Assembly (NCBI RefSeq): GCF_000001735.4
Contig: NC_003076.8
Coordinates: forward strand, 19,285,835-19,349,834
Reading direction: 5' to 3'
From: Arabidopsis thaliana
Lineage: Eukaryota > Streptophyta > Magnoliopsida > Brassicales > Brassicaceae
DNA length: 64,000 bases
Part shown: piece by piece, positions 22,016 to 32,064 of the stretch
Position numbering within the stretch: the first letter of the stretch is position 1
Layout of the letters: each line of letters starts with the position of its first letter
The notes under the pieces: model-generated
What the model saw: the letters and a program-made list of their open reading frames with translations, nothing else
Databases searched by the model: none
Told to the model about the DNA's origin: nothing
Translations under genes and position numbers: made by a program

Positions 22016-23207
22016 CGTTAAAAACAAAGAAAAGAGGTTTGTTTGTTTTTCTTTGTATTTTGTTAAAGAAATGAAAATAGCATGAATATATAGAGAAGAA
22101 GAAGGAAGCTAAAGAAGAGGAAGAGACCCTTTGCGTGGTGGCTTCAGGTCACACAGCTCTGTACGGCAGTGTCTCTCTTTATACCTTGTAGTAGCCTTTT
22201 TCTTTTCAGTTGTATCTTTTCTAAATATATTAAAAATCGTGGCTGACTTGTTAGGGTCAAATTTAGAGCTGAATCTTCCAAATGAAACAATGAACCGAGA
22301 GCGAAAGAGAAAGAGAGATACGGCACTTGGAAGCAATTACTGAGTGGTTCGCCTACTCTTTCACTCCTTGTATAAGTATTATTTTAATAATAATATTTGG
22401 TGCAACGTTTTTGTATCTAGTGTGACGTTTCTCCTTTTCTTTATTTAATTAAGCCAATTCAGTTAGAGTAGTCATGCAGTAACCAAAAGATTCAAGCCTA
22501 CCCTCAACTATACTCGCACACATTCAGCTTTGAACACAACGGCTTCAACATCGTGGGTTTGGTCGTGTCTACGTGCTCAGAATATCTAGTTGATGGTGGG
22601 AGTCAGCAGGGTTTTGACCAAACCACAGTTTCTCAAGTCCTCATTACATTGAAAAAAGTATGGGCTTAAAAGAAGCCTAGATATTGATAATAGGTCCATC
22701 ACCTTTAATGGGCCATTCAGTTTGATTATCTTAACGGCCCATTAGGATTCTCCAGGTGGGACAAGTATTAGCTATGTCATTAAGAGCTTAATACAGCTGG
22801 AAGCTGGTGATTATTGTTAATGTTAACTAATCACACGCTTAGAAAAGCGACAATGGTTGGACCCACAGGAGAAGATCGAGACCGTCAAAAGTGGACAAAA
22901 CTGGGACGCTTTTTGTTTCCAAACAGCTGTCTGATCTGATTGGTCGATGCAGTTTTGATGGCAATGAACCCCACCACAGACCACACCCTCATGATCCAAC
23001 CCAATTCGCTCGTAACACAAAAAAAAAAAGAAGTGAAAAATTGACCGAAGGGTCGTTGAGTGGCAGTTACCCTCTGTCTCCCTAACGCCCACCTATCTTC
23101 TCCGTGTTTTCCACGCGCTATCTTTCTCTCTTCTGTGTGTTTACCACGCTCCTCTTATGCGCGTCGGCTCGTGACAAAAGTGTGCCGGGTCCACTAACTG
23201 TCCACAA
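22016..23207. other. divergent intergenic region between Ole e 1-like gene and NF-YB2
   Basis: About 1.2 kb. Site II motifs TGGGCC (22709-22714) and GGCCCA (22736-22741) lie near the middle. An open frame at 22823-23092 (minus) is not supported as a gene. The right side grades into the NF-YB2 promoter. Confidence 0.5.
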
Positions 23208-23369
23208 CACGTGGCAAAGCCTTAAAGGGCTGTCTATCTCTCAAACAAGATCAATTCCAATCCGACGGTCGAGCACGTATCCAGTTGTCAGAATCTTATC
23301 AGTAAACGGACGGTTCATATAAGATCACGTGTCAAGTGAGCAGAAGTCGTGCGTCCTCTCTTTATATAA
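23208..23369 (+). promoter_or_regulatory. NF-YB2 promoter: two G-boxes and TATA box
   Basis: CACGTG occurs at 23208-23213 (in ACACGTGGC, a strong ABRE context) and again at 23326-23331. TATATAA at 23363-23369 lies about 210 bases before the start codon. Spacing suggests transcription starting near 23395 and a leader of about 185 bases. Confidence 0.65.
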
Positions 23370-23520
23370 GCTCCGGCGACTCCTTCACCACTGTGTACAA
23401 TACCAGCCGACACTTAACAATTCACACCTGCTCTTTTTACTCTTTCTAAAACCCTAAATTTTCTCGCTTCAGTCTTCCCACTCAAGTCAACCACCAATTG
23501 AATTCGATTTCGAATCATTG

Positions 23521-23535
23521 ATGGAAATGATTTGA
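23521..23535 (+). promoter_or_regulatory. minimal upstream ORF in the NF-YB2 leader
   Basis: ATG GAA ATG ATT TGA encodes the tetrapeptide MEMI, 45 bases before the NF-YB2 start codon. It lies downstream of the TATA box and so would be in the mRNA, unless the stretch ending TAATTTTCAG at 23578 is a leader intron. Confidence 0.5.
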
Positions 23536-23579
23536 AAAAAGAGTAAAGTTTATTTTTTTATTCCTTGTAATTTTCAGAA

Positions 23580-24152
23580 ATGGGGGATTCCGACAGGGAT
23601 TCCGGTGGAGGGCAAAACGGGAACAACCAGAACGGACAGTCCTCCTTGTCTCCAAGAGAGCAAGACAGGTTCTTGCCGATCGCTAACGTCAGCCGGATCA
23701 TGAAGAAGGCCTTGCCCGCCAACGCCAAGATCTCTAAAGATGCCAAAGAGACGATGCAGGAGTGTGTCTCCGAGTTCATCAGCTTCGTCACCGGAGAAGC
23801 ATCTGATAAGTGTCAGAAGGAGAAGAGGAAGACGATCAACGGAGACGATTTGCTCTGGGCTATGACTACTCTAGGTTTTGAGGATTATGTTGAGCCATTG
23901 AAAGTTTACTTGCAGAGGTTTAGGGAGATCGAAGGGGAGAGGACTGGACTAGGGAGGCCACAGACTGGTGGTGAGGTCGGAGAGCATCAGAGAGATGCTG
24001 TCGGAGATGGCGGTGGGTTCTACGGTGGTGGTGGTGGGATGCAGTATCACCAACATCATCAGTTTCTTCACCAGCAGAACCATATGTATGGAGCCACAGG
24101 TGGCGGTAGCGACAGTGGAGGTGGAGCTGCCTCCGGTAGGACAAGGACTTAA
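23580..24152 (+). CDS. NF-YB2: NF-YB subunit of the CCAAT-binding factor (NF-YB2)
   Basis: Single coding exon, 190 residues. NF-YB pairs with NF-YC through a histone fold and recruits NF-YA or CCT-domain proteins such as CONSTANS; NF-YB2 promotes photoperiodic flowering in Arabidopsis. The histone-fold core spans about 25-120: [18 protein letters not shown], then [19 protein letters not shown], then [14 protein letters not shown]. The residue at the LEC1-diagnostic position is K53, marking it as the non-LEC1 type. The flanks are Gly/Asn-rich at the N-terminus and Gly/His/Gln-rich at the C-terminus, as usual for the family. Regulation may involve G-boxes and a four-codon upstream ORF. Confidence 0.96.
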   Translation: MGDSDRDSGGGQNGNNQNGQSSLSPREQDRFLPIANVSRIMKKALPANAKISKDAKETMQECVSEFISFVTGEASDKCQKEKRKTINGDDLLWAMTTLGFEDYVEPLKVYLQRFREIEGERTGLGRPQTGGEVGEHQRDAVGDGGGFYGGGGGMQYHQHHQFLHQQNHMYGATGGGSDSGGGAASGRTRT

Positions 24153-24556
24153 CAAAGATTGGTGAAGTGGATCTCTCTCTGTATATAGATACATAAATAC
24201 ATGTATACACATGCCTATTTTTACGACCCATATAAGGTATCTATCATGTGATAGAACGAACATTGGTGTTGGTGATGTAAAATCAGATGTGCATTAAGGG
24301 TTTAGATTTTGAGGCTGTGTAAAGAAGATCAAGTGTGCTTGTTGAACAATAGGATTCACTAACGAATCTGCTTCATTGAATCTTGTATGTAACTAAAGCC
24401 ATTGTATTGAATGCAAATGTTTTCATTTGGGATGCTTTTATGTTTTGGTGAGAGTTATGTAGTGATTCAAGTGTCAAAATGCTTACATAGAGAGGCAGCA
24501 AAGAAACCAGCTTCGTTAGAATCTGTGAGGAAAGCTCTGTTTGTTGAGAAAGAAGG

Positions 24557-26250
24557 TCAATTGCGCGAATGTAAGTCGCGGGTGTTGTAGTACAAGTTGC
24601 CTTGTTGATCAGGTGCAGAGACGCGGAGAGGAGTGAAGCCTTCGTAGTCTCCGTTGGTTTTAGCAGAGCAAATGTCTGTCATATACCTCAATAGCTCATA
24701 ATTTTGTACAAATGGTTGATTTATGTATTCCTCCCAAGGCATCCACTGCACCAAATTCCCATTTTCAGAAAGAGAAGAGGTTTATGAGTGTTTTAGTGGA
24801 TGAGACTGGAGAGTCGTTGAAGTGAGGAGCAAAAACTGTTACCTGAGCTGCCTCAATCTCTGACTCCTGTGCGTTGATCTCCAAAGAAAGGGGCTTTAAC
24901 ATGCACACGAAGAACAAATCTGACTTTCCAAAGAACGCTTTGTGTGTTTGTCTGCCAGAATTTTAAAACAGACGAGAATCAGTTATGTTGCAATATAGAA
25001 GATTATGCAGTTGGAGTTGCTACCTGAAGGCCAATATTTGGTCGAATTCTGTATCCACCTGAAAACATACGATGCAGAAGAGTGGGATTAGCTCTTGGTC
25101 TCATGTAAACTGTAAAGAGGACAGTGAAAAGTTGAGGCATGAAGAAGCCTTACTCCGGTCTCTTCTTTCACCTCTCTGACTGAGCCATCATGAATGTCTT
25201 CACCCTGACTCAACACAAACACAAAAAGGCGAATCAGAGAGCTGAACCTAACCATGTAATGAGCTTTAATAAGAACCAGCACCTCATTCACAACTCCGGT
25301 GGGGAACTTCCAGATACCTTGACCTTGAAATCTCCCTGTCTTCTCTTGAACCACCAGCACCTTTGGATTCAAATACAGAAAAGAAAAGAGATGTGATCCA
25401 TTCTTGGAGATGTTCCAAAAAGACACACTAAAAATCTCATCTCATCAGTAATCAAACCTCTTTGTTGTGGTTAATGACAAAGGCACCTATGCCAACACGG
25501 TGAGATGCATTGGCAGGAAGCGTATCGTCTTCTTTGGGAATCCAATAGACAAGCATCAAGTAGTCTTTCTCCGCGTGGTGAAACCAGAATCCCTCCTACA
25601 CATAATACACAACCAGTAAGTGATATGAAGACTCTCCAAACAATAAGCAAAAGGGGGTTTAAAGATATCTGATTGCGCATTAGGTAACAAAACAAGACCT
25701 TAACAGCAGTTTCAGCAAGACCAATAAGCTGCTTTGGCAACTTGATCCACACTCCCTTTTTGCCCTGCGTACATAAAAACGTTTGTAAACATTTCACAGT
25801 AGATCGGTTCATAGTCCTATTCACCGTCTATTACTGTAGTGGAAAAGTTGAATTTAATTTTTTTTGCAGCAAAGTGAAAGAGAGTTTCTGGCCCGCATTA
25901 GAATACAACAATTTTCAAGCGGAATAGTGACACTAACACTTTTAACACCCAAACTTTTACAATGATTCTTCTATGTAACAACAAATCGGTACCAGTATCT
26001 TGATTCGGATAACAAAATTTGTCATTTTGATCGAATCCAATAAGATCAAATTTAACAAGAGGAAGAAGGAAGAGAGAACCTGAAGAGTCCAGGTAGATAG
26101 AGAGGATCGGAGAAGTGTGGAGAAGAGAGAAGGATCCATGGGATGAGTCATCTCGGTCATCACGCCACCGTACTTGTCTTGAACAGACGGAAGCAGTGTT
26201 GTTGCGTCCTCACGGGACATGGGATTTGTGGAGGAACTAGAAGCAGACAT
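24557..26250 (-). CDS. NUDT2: Nudix hydrolase NUDT2 (ADP-ribose/NADH pyrophosphatase type)
   Basis: Eight exons (26080-26250, 25699-25764, 25458-25595, 25283-25360, 25154-25204, 25024-25058, 24843-24951, 24557-24745) give 278 residues. The Nudix box occupies 147-169: G147, then E153, then REVKEETGV at 161-169, with all metal-binding glutamates present. The N-terminal pre-Nudix domain (VQDKYGGVMTEM onward) is typical of the plant NUDT2/6/7/10 group, which hydrolyse ADP-ribose and NADH and affect redox and defence signalling. Start is set at the ATG of MSASSSST. The frame stays open for 47 more codons upstream to a double ATG at 26391, giving a basic, nearly acid-free extension. Several introns are in phase 0. 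Confidence 0.93.
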
Positions 26251-26391
26251 GGATCTGTTCCTCGTGGTGGAGCAACTGTGAAACGCAGAGAACCCATCAG
26301 CCGGAGGAAAACGAAGACGACGGCCATTATTCTTATTACACAACAACAATTTGATTAAACCATAACTTTTGGCCAAACGGCAAGTCATCAT

Positions 26392-27173
26392 TACGAGAGA
26401 AGAAAAAACAAAACTCTCAACTCAATTTACACTAAAGATTTGTCCTAAATAAGTAACAGACAAAACAAATTCTATATAAATCTGAAAGTTTTTAAATTGC
26501 TAAATAGATTGATCACTCGTTTGAAGGATTTGAGCATACAAAACCTGTTTTTTCACTTTGCGGTTCCCTTTCTACAACGTATGATGAGTGAAATAATAAT
26601 AAAACAAGGAAGTAATCTATTTTTCTTCTAAAATATGTCAATAAAGGCCAAAGAAAATATTCTGTTACTGTATATTTCTATCACAAGAACATAAAAACTT
26701 CAATATTTTCTGTTTAAGAAGGTTAAGGTCAAAGGTTAATACGTACGTGGAATAGTTTCTCTGGATTGTTTGTGTTGTGACACCTACGCTTGATAGAGAA
26801 ATTACCAATGATTTTCTTCTAATTTTTCTCAGATTCCCAATCTTAATATGGATTATGGATTATGATATAAAATATGTCGGTATCTCCGCGGCTTTCGCTG
26901 AGCCACACGGGGCTAAAGTGTTTTTTGCCTTTACACAAAACTGGTGTAGATACAAATTACAGAACATATTCAGCTCAGGTGGGCTCGGGTCGGGTCATAT
27001 AACGACGGGTAAGAAAACGACTGAAGTGAAGTGAGGATAAAATGGAGGTTATGTTACTCCTTTGAGGGTATAAAGGTAAATATAGAGTTTTTTACCCTTT
27101 GAATTGCTTTTACTTTGGGCAGTCTCTTCTGGATTTCACGCCGCCCATTTTATTTTTTTTACCTTTTCCCGAA
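26392..27173. other. divergent intergenic region, NUDT2 / trihelix gene
   Basis: About 780 bases between head-to-head genes. AT-rich on the left; a locally more GC-rich patch around 26880-27010 holds GGCTCGGGTCGGGTC. No gene or clear element is identified. Confidence 0.5.
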
Positions 27174-28802
27174 ATGGAACTTCTCGCCGGCGACTGTCGG
27201 AAACGAGTCGGCGACGACTTTGAGGAAGATATTAACCCATTCGATGGTTCGGACGGTGGTTGCGGGTGGATGTACGGTACCCGTCAAATGGGTTCTAACG
27301 GAAACGACGACGCTTTGGCTACGCTCGCAGACTTGGCTTCGCCTCCTCAGAAATTGAAACCTATAAGGTGTGGCGTTAAGCTTCCGTCGTCGTCGGAGGA
27401 TCGACATCCTCTTGATATTCTCGCCGGAACCCTAGATAGGCTGCCGGAGATGGGTTTTGGCTGCTTCGAAGCTCCTTTGGGATCGAAGATTGCTGACGTG
27501 GAGGAAAGTGGTCAATTGACTCGTGGGTTTTCAAAGGAAGAGGATGATTCTCTTCCTCCTCTTCAAATGGAGTTTCAAGCTCGAAATCGCATCTCTTGGG
27601 ATGGTCTCTCTCTCAGGTATAAATCTCACCATTAAAAATGTGAGCTTTTTGTTCAACTTTGGATCTGTTACTGTGAAAAGTTGTTACTTTTTTTCTGTAT
27701 TATTAAGAGTCTAATTTTTTTTCACGTTTATTAGAAGCTTGTTTGGTAGAGACCTCCTAAACACATTCTCTTCCTCTTGATATATTTGAGCTTTGCGGTA
27801 TCATTTGATTCTAGATTGGTTGACTGGTGCATCACTGAACACTCTCAGCTTAAAGCATTAAACTTTGCAGATATCAATCAGATTGGTGTGCCGTCATTAC
27901 AAGCTTTTACAGTGTTGGTTTATACCACTTCTAAGCAGTGTTTGTCTATATATTCTGCGGAACTTTTGGATTATTAGTTCTTAGATAGTGTAACCATGTT
28001 GGAAGCTTTGAGTTTTTGATAAGTACTTTCCAATTTTTGATTTTGCAGCTCCTCTGTTGATAGCAGCGATAGTGACTCATCTCCAGACGTTCGCAAGACC
28101 GTCACGGGTAAAAGAAAGCGGGAAACAAGGGTAAAGCTGGAGCATTTCTTGGAGAAGCTTGTGGGGAGTATGATGAAGCGGCAGGAGAAGATGCATAATC
28201 AGTTGATTAATGTGATGGAGAAGATGGAAGTGGAGAGAATACGCCGTGAGGAAGCTTGGAGGCAACAGGAAACCGAGAGGATGACACAGAATGAAGAAGC
28301 ACGGAAGCAAGAGATGGCACGCAACTTGTCTCTCATCTCTTTCATCAGAAGTGTTACTGGTGACGAGATCGAGATCCCTAAACAGTGTGAATTCCCGCAA
28401 CCACTCCAGCAGATTCTTCCGGAACAATGTAAAGACGAGAAATGTGAATCCGCTCAGAGAGAAAGAGAGATAAAGTTTAGGTACTCAAGCGGCAGTGGCA
28501 GCAGTGGTAGAAGGTGGCCGCAAGAGGAAGTGCAGGCATTGATAAGTTCGAGAAGCGATGTGGAAGAGAAGACGGGGATCAACAAGGGAGCGATTTGGGA
28601 TGAGATATCAGCAAGAATGAAAGAAAGAGGGTACGAAAGATCTGCGAAAAAGTGTAAGGAGAAGTGGGAGAACATGAACAAGTACTATAGGAGAGTGACG
28701 GAAGGTGGGCAGAAACAGCCTGAGCACAGCAAGACTCGCTCATACTTTGAGAAACTTGGAAATTTTTACAAGACCATTTCCTCGGGAGAGAGGGAAAAAT
28801 GA
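27174..28802 (+). CDS. trihelix (GT-factor family) transcription factor
   Basis: Two exons (27174-27616 and 28049-28802) give 398 residues. A single trihelix DNA-binding domain lies near the C-terminus (about 302-384): the first helix contains RRWPQEEVQAL, the second AIWDEISARM, the third CKEKWENMNKYYRR, with the three conserved tryptophans at the start of each helix. A long charged coiled coil (about 176-245) precedes it, suggesting dimerisation. The N-terminal 150 residues are acidic and disordered, and include a KRKRE basic patch at about 169-173 that may be a nuclear signal. Target DNA is probably a GT element; specific targets cannot be read from the sequence. Confidence 0.92.
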
Positions 28803-29226
28803 GTGAAAGATTTTAAATTTAGGTGTTTTTGGCACGCAAAACGGGAGAACTTGTAGATGATTACCTCGAGTTTAATTTTTATATCTTTGGTGTAGTTTAT
28901 AATTTAAAACTCTACGGCTCTGTATTTGTAGAAGGTTCGAATAAAAAAGACAAATACGTTGGGGTGATTGGGATTTTGTAACGGCTAAGGGAGACGAGGA
29001 GAAGGATCCTCGGTCACATCGATTATGGCTGCCACGTTGTTGAACTTGTGAGGTCTGAAATTACAAATGCTGACACTTGCCAACACTATTAGCTTTATTC
29101 CAATTACTCTTTCTTCTCTCTCATTCCATTCTCTTCTTCAAATGCTTCTTAATTTCGGGCATTGGTTATTATTATTTATAGGGATATTCACAAACACAAA
29201 AGTCGTGTATTTAGAACAAGAAAGAT
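28803..29226. other. intergenic region and NF-YB6 promoter
   Basis: About 420 bases with the trihelix 3' UTR and the upstream region of NF-YB6. No certain TATA box; TTATTTATAG near 29172-29181 is the best candidate. Confidence 0.45.
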
Positions 29227-30141
29227 ATGGAACGTGGAGGCTTCCATGGCTACCGCAAGCTGTCCGTGAACAACACCACTCCTTCTCCACCAGGTAGTGC
29301 CATTCTCTATACCCCCTCTTTTCACAGGCTCTCTTCATTTCAGTTGCATGCGAAACCATTCTCTGCAATCCCTCCATTGTCATGTCTGTACTCTTTTCAT
29401 GACGAACAGTTAATGAAATAGCTTTTCAATCTTATAAACCGCGCATGCAGACGTCATCGAAGCCATTATGCACTAAAACTTCCATTTTTCTTATTTTTGT
29501 TAGGATTAGCAGCGAATTTTCTGATGGCAGAGGGCAGTATGCGTCCTCCAGAATTCAACCAGCCTAACAAAACCAGTAATGGTGGTGAGGAGGAGTGCAC
29601 GGTGAGGGAGCAAGACAGGTTCATGCCTATTGCCAACGTGATACGGATCATGCGGAGGATCTTACCTGCTCACGCCAAGATCTCAGATGACTCCAAGGAG
29701 ACGATCCAAGAGTGTGTTTCGGAGTACATCAGCTTCATAACAGGGGAGGCTAATGAGCGGTGCCAGCGGGAACAGCGCAAGACCATCACTGCTGAGGACG
29801 TCTTGTGGGCAATGAGCAAGCTCGGTTTTGATGACTACATCGAACCCCTCACGTTGTACCTCCACCGCTACAGAGAGTTGGAAGGTGAAAGAGGGGTTAG
29901 CTGCAGTGCTGGGTCCGTTAGTATGACCAACGGCTTGGTGGTCAAGAGGCCTAATGGGACCATGACCGAGTATGGAGCCTACGGGCCTGTGCCAGGGATT
30001 CACATGGCGCAGTACCATTATCGTCATCAGAACGGGTTTGTTTTCAGTGGTAACGAACCTAATTCTAAGATGAGTGGTTCATCTTCAGGAGCAAGTGGCG
30101 CCAGAGTTGAAGTATTTCCGACTCAACAACATAAGTACTGA
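29227..30141 (+). CDS. NF-YB6: LEC1-type NF-YB subunit, LEC1-LIKE (NF-YB6)
   Basis: Two exons (29227-29293 and 29504-30141) give 234 residues. It is a histone-fold CCAAT-factor subunit expressed mainly in embryos, where it promotes seed storage and oil genes. The core spans about 55-150 ([18 protein letters not shown] onward). D84 (in [14 protein letters not shown]) is the aspartate that distinguishes LEC1-type from other NF-YBs; NF-YB2 in this window has Lys at the matching site. A second in-frame ATG at the start of exon 2 (MAEGSMRPP, residue 30) would give the shorter 205-residue form. The 210-base intron holds an RY (CATGCA) motif. The C-terminus is Ser/Gly/His-rich. Confidence 0.96.
29444..29449 (+). 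promoter_or_regulatory. RY motif (CATGCA) in NF-YB6 intron
   Basis: CATGCA followed at once by an ACGTCAT element, 55 bases before the exon 2 acceptor. RY motifs bind B3 factors (LEC2, FUS3, ABI3) that act with NF-YB6 in embryos; a double RY (CATGCATG) also occurs downstream of the gene at 30342-30349. Function inferred. Confidence 0.45.
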
Positions 30142-30316
30142 GAACAATGGCTAATAACATAGACAGCTGACAGAGTCATAACTGTTAGTAGGTGCAAGCT
30201 GTAGCTTATGAATTCAAGTTTAAGCGAAAACAATGCTGCTTTTTCTTTGTTTATTATCTATCTAGTTGAAAGAACATTGTGTTTTTCATCTGATCTGTCT
30301 TGTGGTAAAGTATGTC

Positions 30317-30322
30317 AATAAA
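30317..30322 (+). terminator. NF-YB6 near-consensus poly(A) signal
   Basis: AATAAA, 176 bases after the stop codon, the only canonical poly(A) signal in this 3' flank before the convergent gene. Confidence 0.5.
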
Positions 30323-30494
30323 GCATTAGTTTTGCAAACCGCATGCATGTGATATTACAAAATTCACGGTGAATTCGTAATGCGTCTTGGTTCAAAATAG
30401 AAAGAGACTAAACATTCCAGATTTCAATTCTCAGCTACAGAAATGAGTGTTTAACGGATACAGAAACAACTCTCACAATCTTCATTCATTTCAT

Positions 30495-31633
30495 TTAGCT
30501 ACTACTTTCCAAAGGAACTTCAACGCATACCTTTTTCCTCTCCAGAAGATCATGTTTGTCTGCACTCTCGTTTGCCTCAGTATCTTTCTCCTGATGCTCT
30601 TCAGATATATGTTCCAATTTCGAACAATCAACAGGATCAAGTCCGGTTCTTTTCCTCTGAGGAATCACAGTGAAGAAGGCTGTTTTCCAGTCCCTAGTCT
30701 CCAGAAACTTGACGAGTATCTCCAAAACTTGGTTCACAGTGAGAACCTAAATCAATAAAAACCACAAATCTTACATTAACAAAGTACATAAAGTAGAGGT
30801 TTTTTGTGTTGTGCCCAATGAGACAAGAATTGAAGTGGCCATTTAGTTACCTGAGAACTTGACATTTTCATATACTCTCCTATGGGAAGCTTAGCTGTTT
30901 TAATGCCTTGTTCTTGAGCCTTGGTCATGGTGATCCCTTTGAACCGGTTTCGATCCACTAAGCCACCGATAATGTAGATATGCTTAGGGTCAAGATCATC
31001 CAAAACAGTTTCAGAATCAGCCGTAAGATACACCAAATTATCTTTCTGATCAGCCATGGCTTCAATGTAACACCTACTTTCCTTTTCAATGAACCATTTC
31101 TCAAAACCAGGAAGCTTGTCAAGCTCAGTACTCATCTTCCCTTGGACTCCTGTAAGCCATAGATGACAAGGTGAAGTGCTTCTCCCATTCACCGCATAGC
31201 AATACATAATCTGCTGAACGAGGCTTGAGATCTCAGACTCAGACATGAGATGAGCAAAATCAACATCTACTACGATCTTTTGACCTATTTCTTTAGCTTG
31301 ATTCAGCCTCTCTATCTTCTTCTCCTTCTCCTCCGATCTCTTCTCCATTCTCTCCTTCCGCAGACTCTTCCTCGACTCAATAAGCTTCAGCCTCTCTTCC
31401 TCCGTCGCGTTCGCTAGGGTTTCTTCCCATTCCTTAAGCTTTCTCTCTCCTTCTTTTCTCTTATGCTCCTTCTCCTGTGCCTTCTTCTCAGCTTTCTTCG
31501 CTTCGTATCTTTGCTGCTTCAGCTGCTTCTTCTGAGCATTCTTCGACAGGGGAGGCGAAACGTTAACCGGTGCCGGTTCAGATTCTGGTTTATCGAAGCA
31601 GCCGTTGTCGTCATTTCCCGTCGCCGCCGCCAT
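30495..31633 (-). CDS. TRM10: tRNA (guanine-N1)-methyltransferase, TRM10 family
   Basis: Two exons (30851-31633 and 30495-30746) give 344 residues. TRM10 enzymes methylate N1 of G9 in tRNA using S-adenosylmethionine. The first 115 residues are a highly charged Lys/Glu/Arg coiled coil, likely for tRNA binding and nuclear import. The SPOUT methyltransferase domain runs from about 117 to 320: KIVVDVDF, then the conserved IYIIGGLVDRNR at 219-230 with the catalytic-site aspartate D228, then AKLPIGEYMKM at 247-257. The C-terminal tail (about 300-344) is acidic. It is transcribed head-to-head with PDS5A, 431 bases between start codons. Confidence 0.93.
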
Positions 31634-32064
31634 TGCCGCGAGAAAGCAAAGCGAGAGAGCAAAGAAGAAGGGTCAAAAAACTAAAATTGAAACTCCACTC
31701 AAAACGACGTCGGTATTCTTACACTAATGGGCCTGGATGTTTAAAAAGGGGCCTGTTAAACGATGGGCTTTAAGAATGGGGAAAAAGGGTAAAGAGAAGA
31801 GAAAGTGAGGGACCATCAATATAAAATAAGAGAAAATGAGGAAGCGATGAGAGACACAAAGCCGTCGTAAGTCAGCTAATCGGGGCTCTTGTTGTGTTAG
31901 AGAGAGCTCAGATCAGATGTGGCTTTCTTCTTCTTCTCCTTCTTCTTCCGCATAGTGACTCTGAGAACCAGATTATTCAAGAAAATACCCTTTTTGTTTC
32001 CTTGTTCGTTTATTGTGGCTCGTCTCTAACAGCTTCGGTTTAAGAGTTCTCTGTTTCACTCCCC
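31634..32064. promoter_or_regulatory. divergent promoter region TRM10 / PDS5A
   Basis: Only 431 bases separate the two start codons. Site II motifs TGGGCC (31728-31733) and TGGGCT (31764-31769) lie between, along with a GGGGCCTG stretch at 31748-31757. No obvious TATA box on either side. This fits a shared housekeeping-type promoter for a tRNA-modification gene and a cohesin gene. Confidence 0.6.

Noticed and set aside
22823..23092. Minus-strand frame upstream of NF-YB2
   Set aside because: No signal or domain; sits in promoter DNA.
23920..24263. Minus-strand frames opposite NF-YB2
   Set aside because: His/Arg/Ser-rich shadow of the Gly/His-rich coding strand.
31463..31773. Plus-strand Leu/Arg-rich frames opposite TRM10
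   Set aside because: Antisense of the Lys/Glu coiled-coil region; composition follows from the coding strand.
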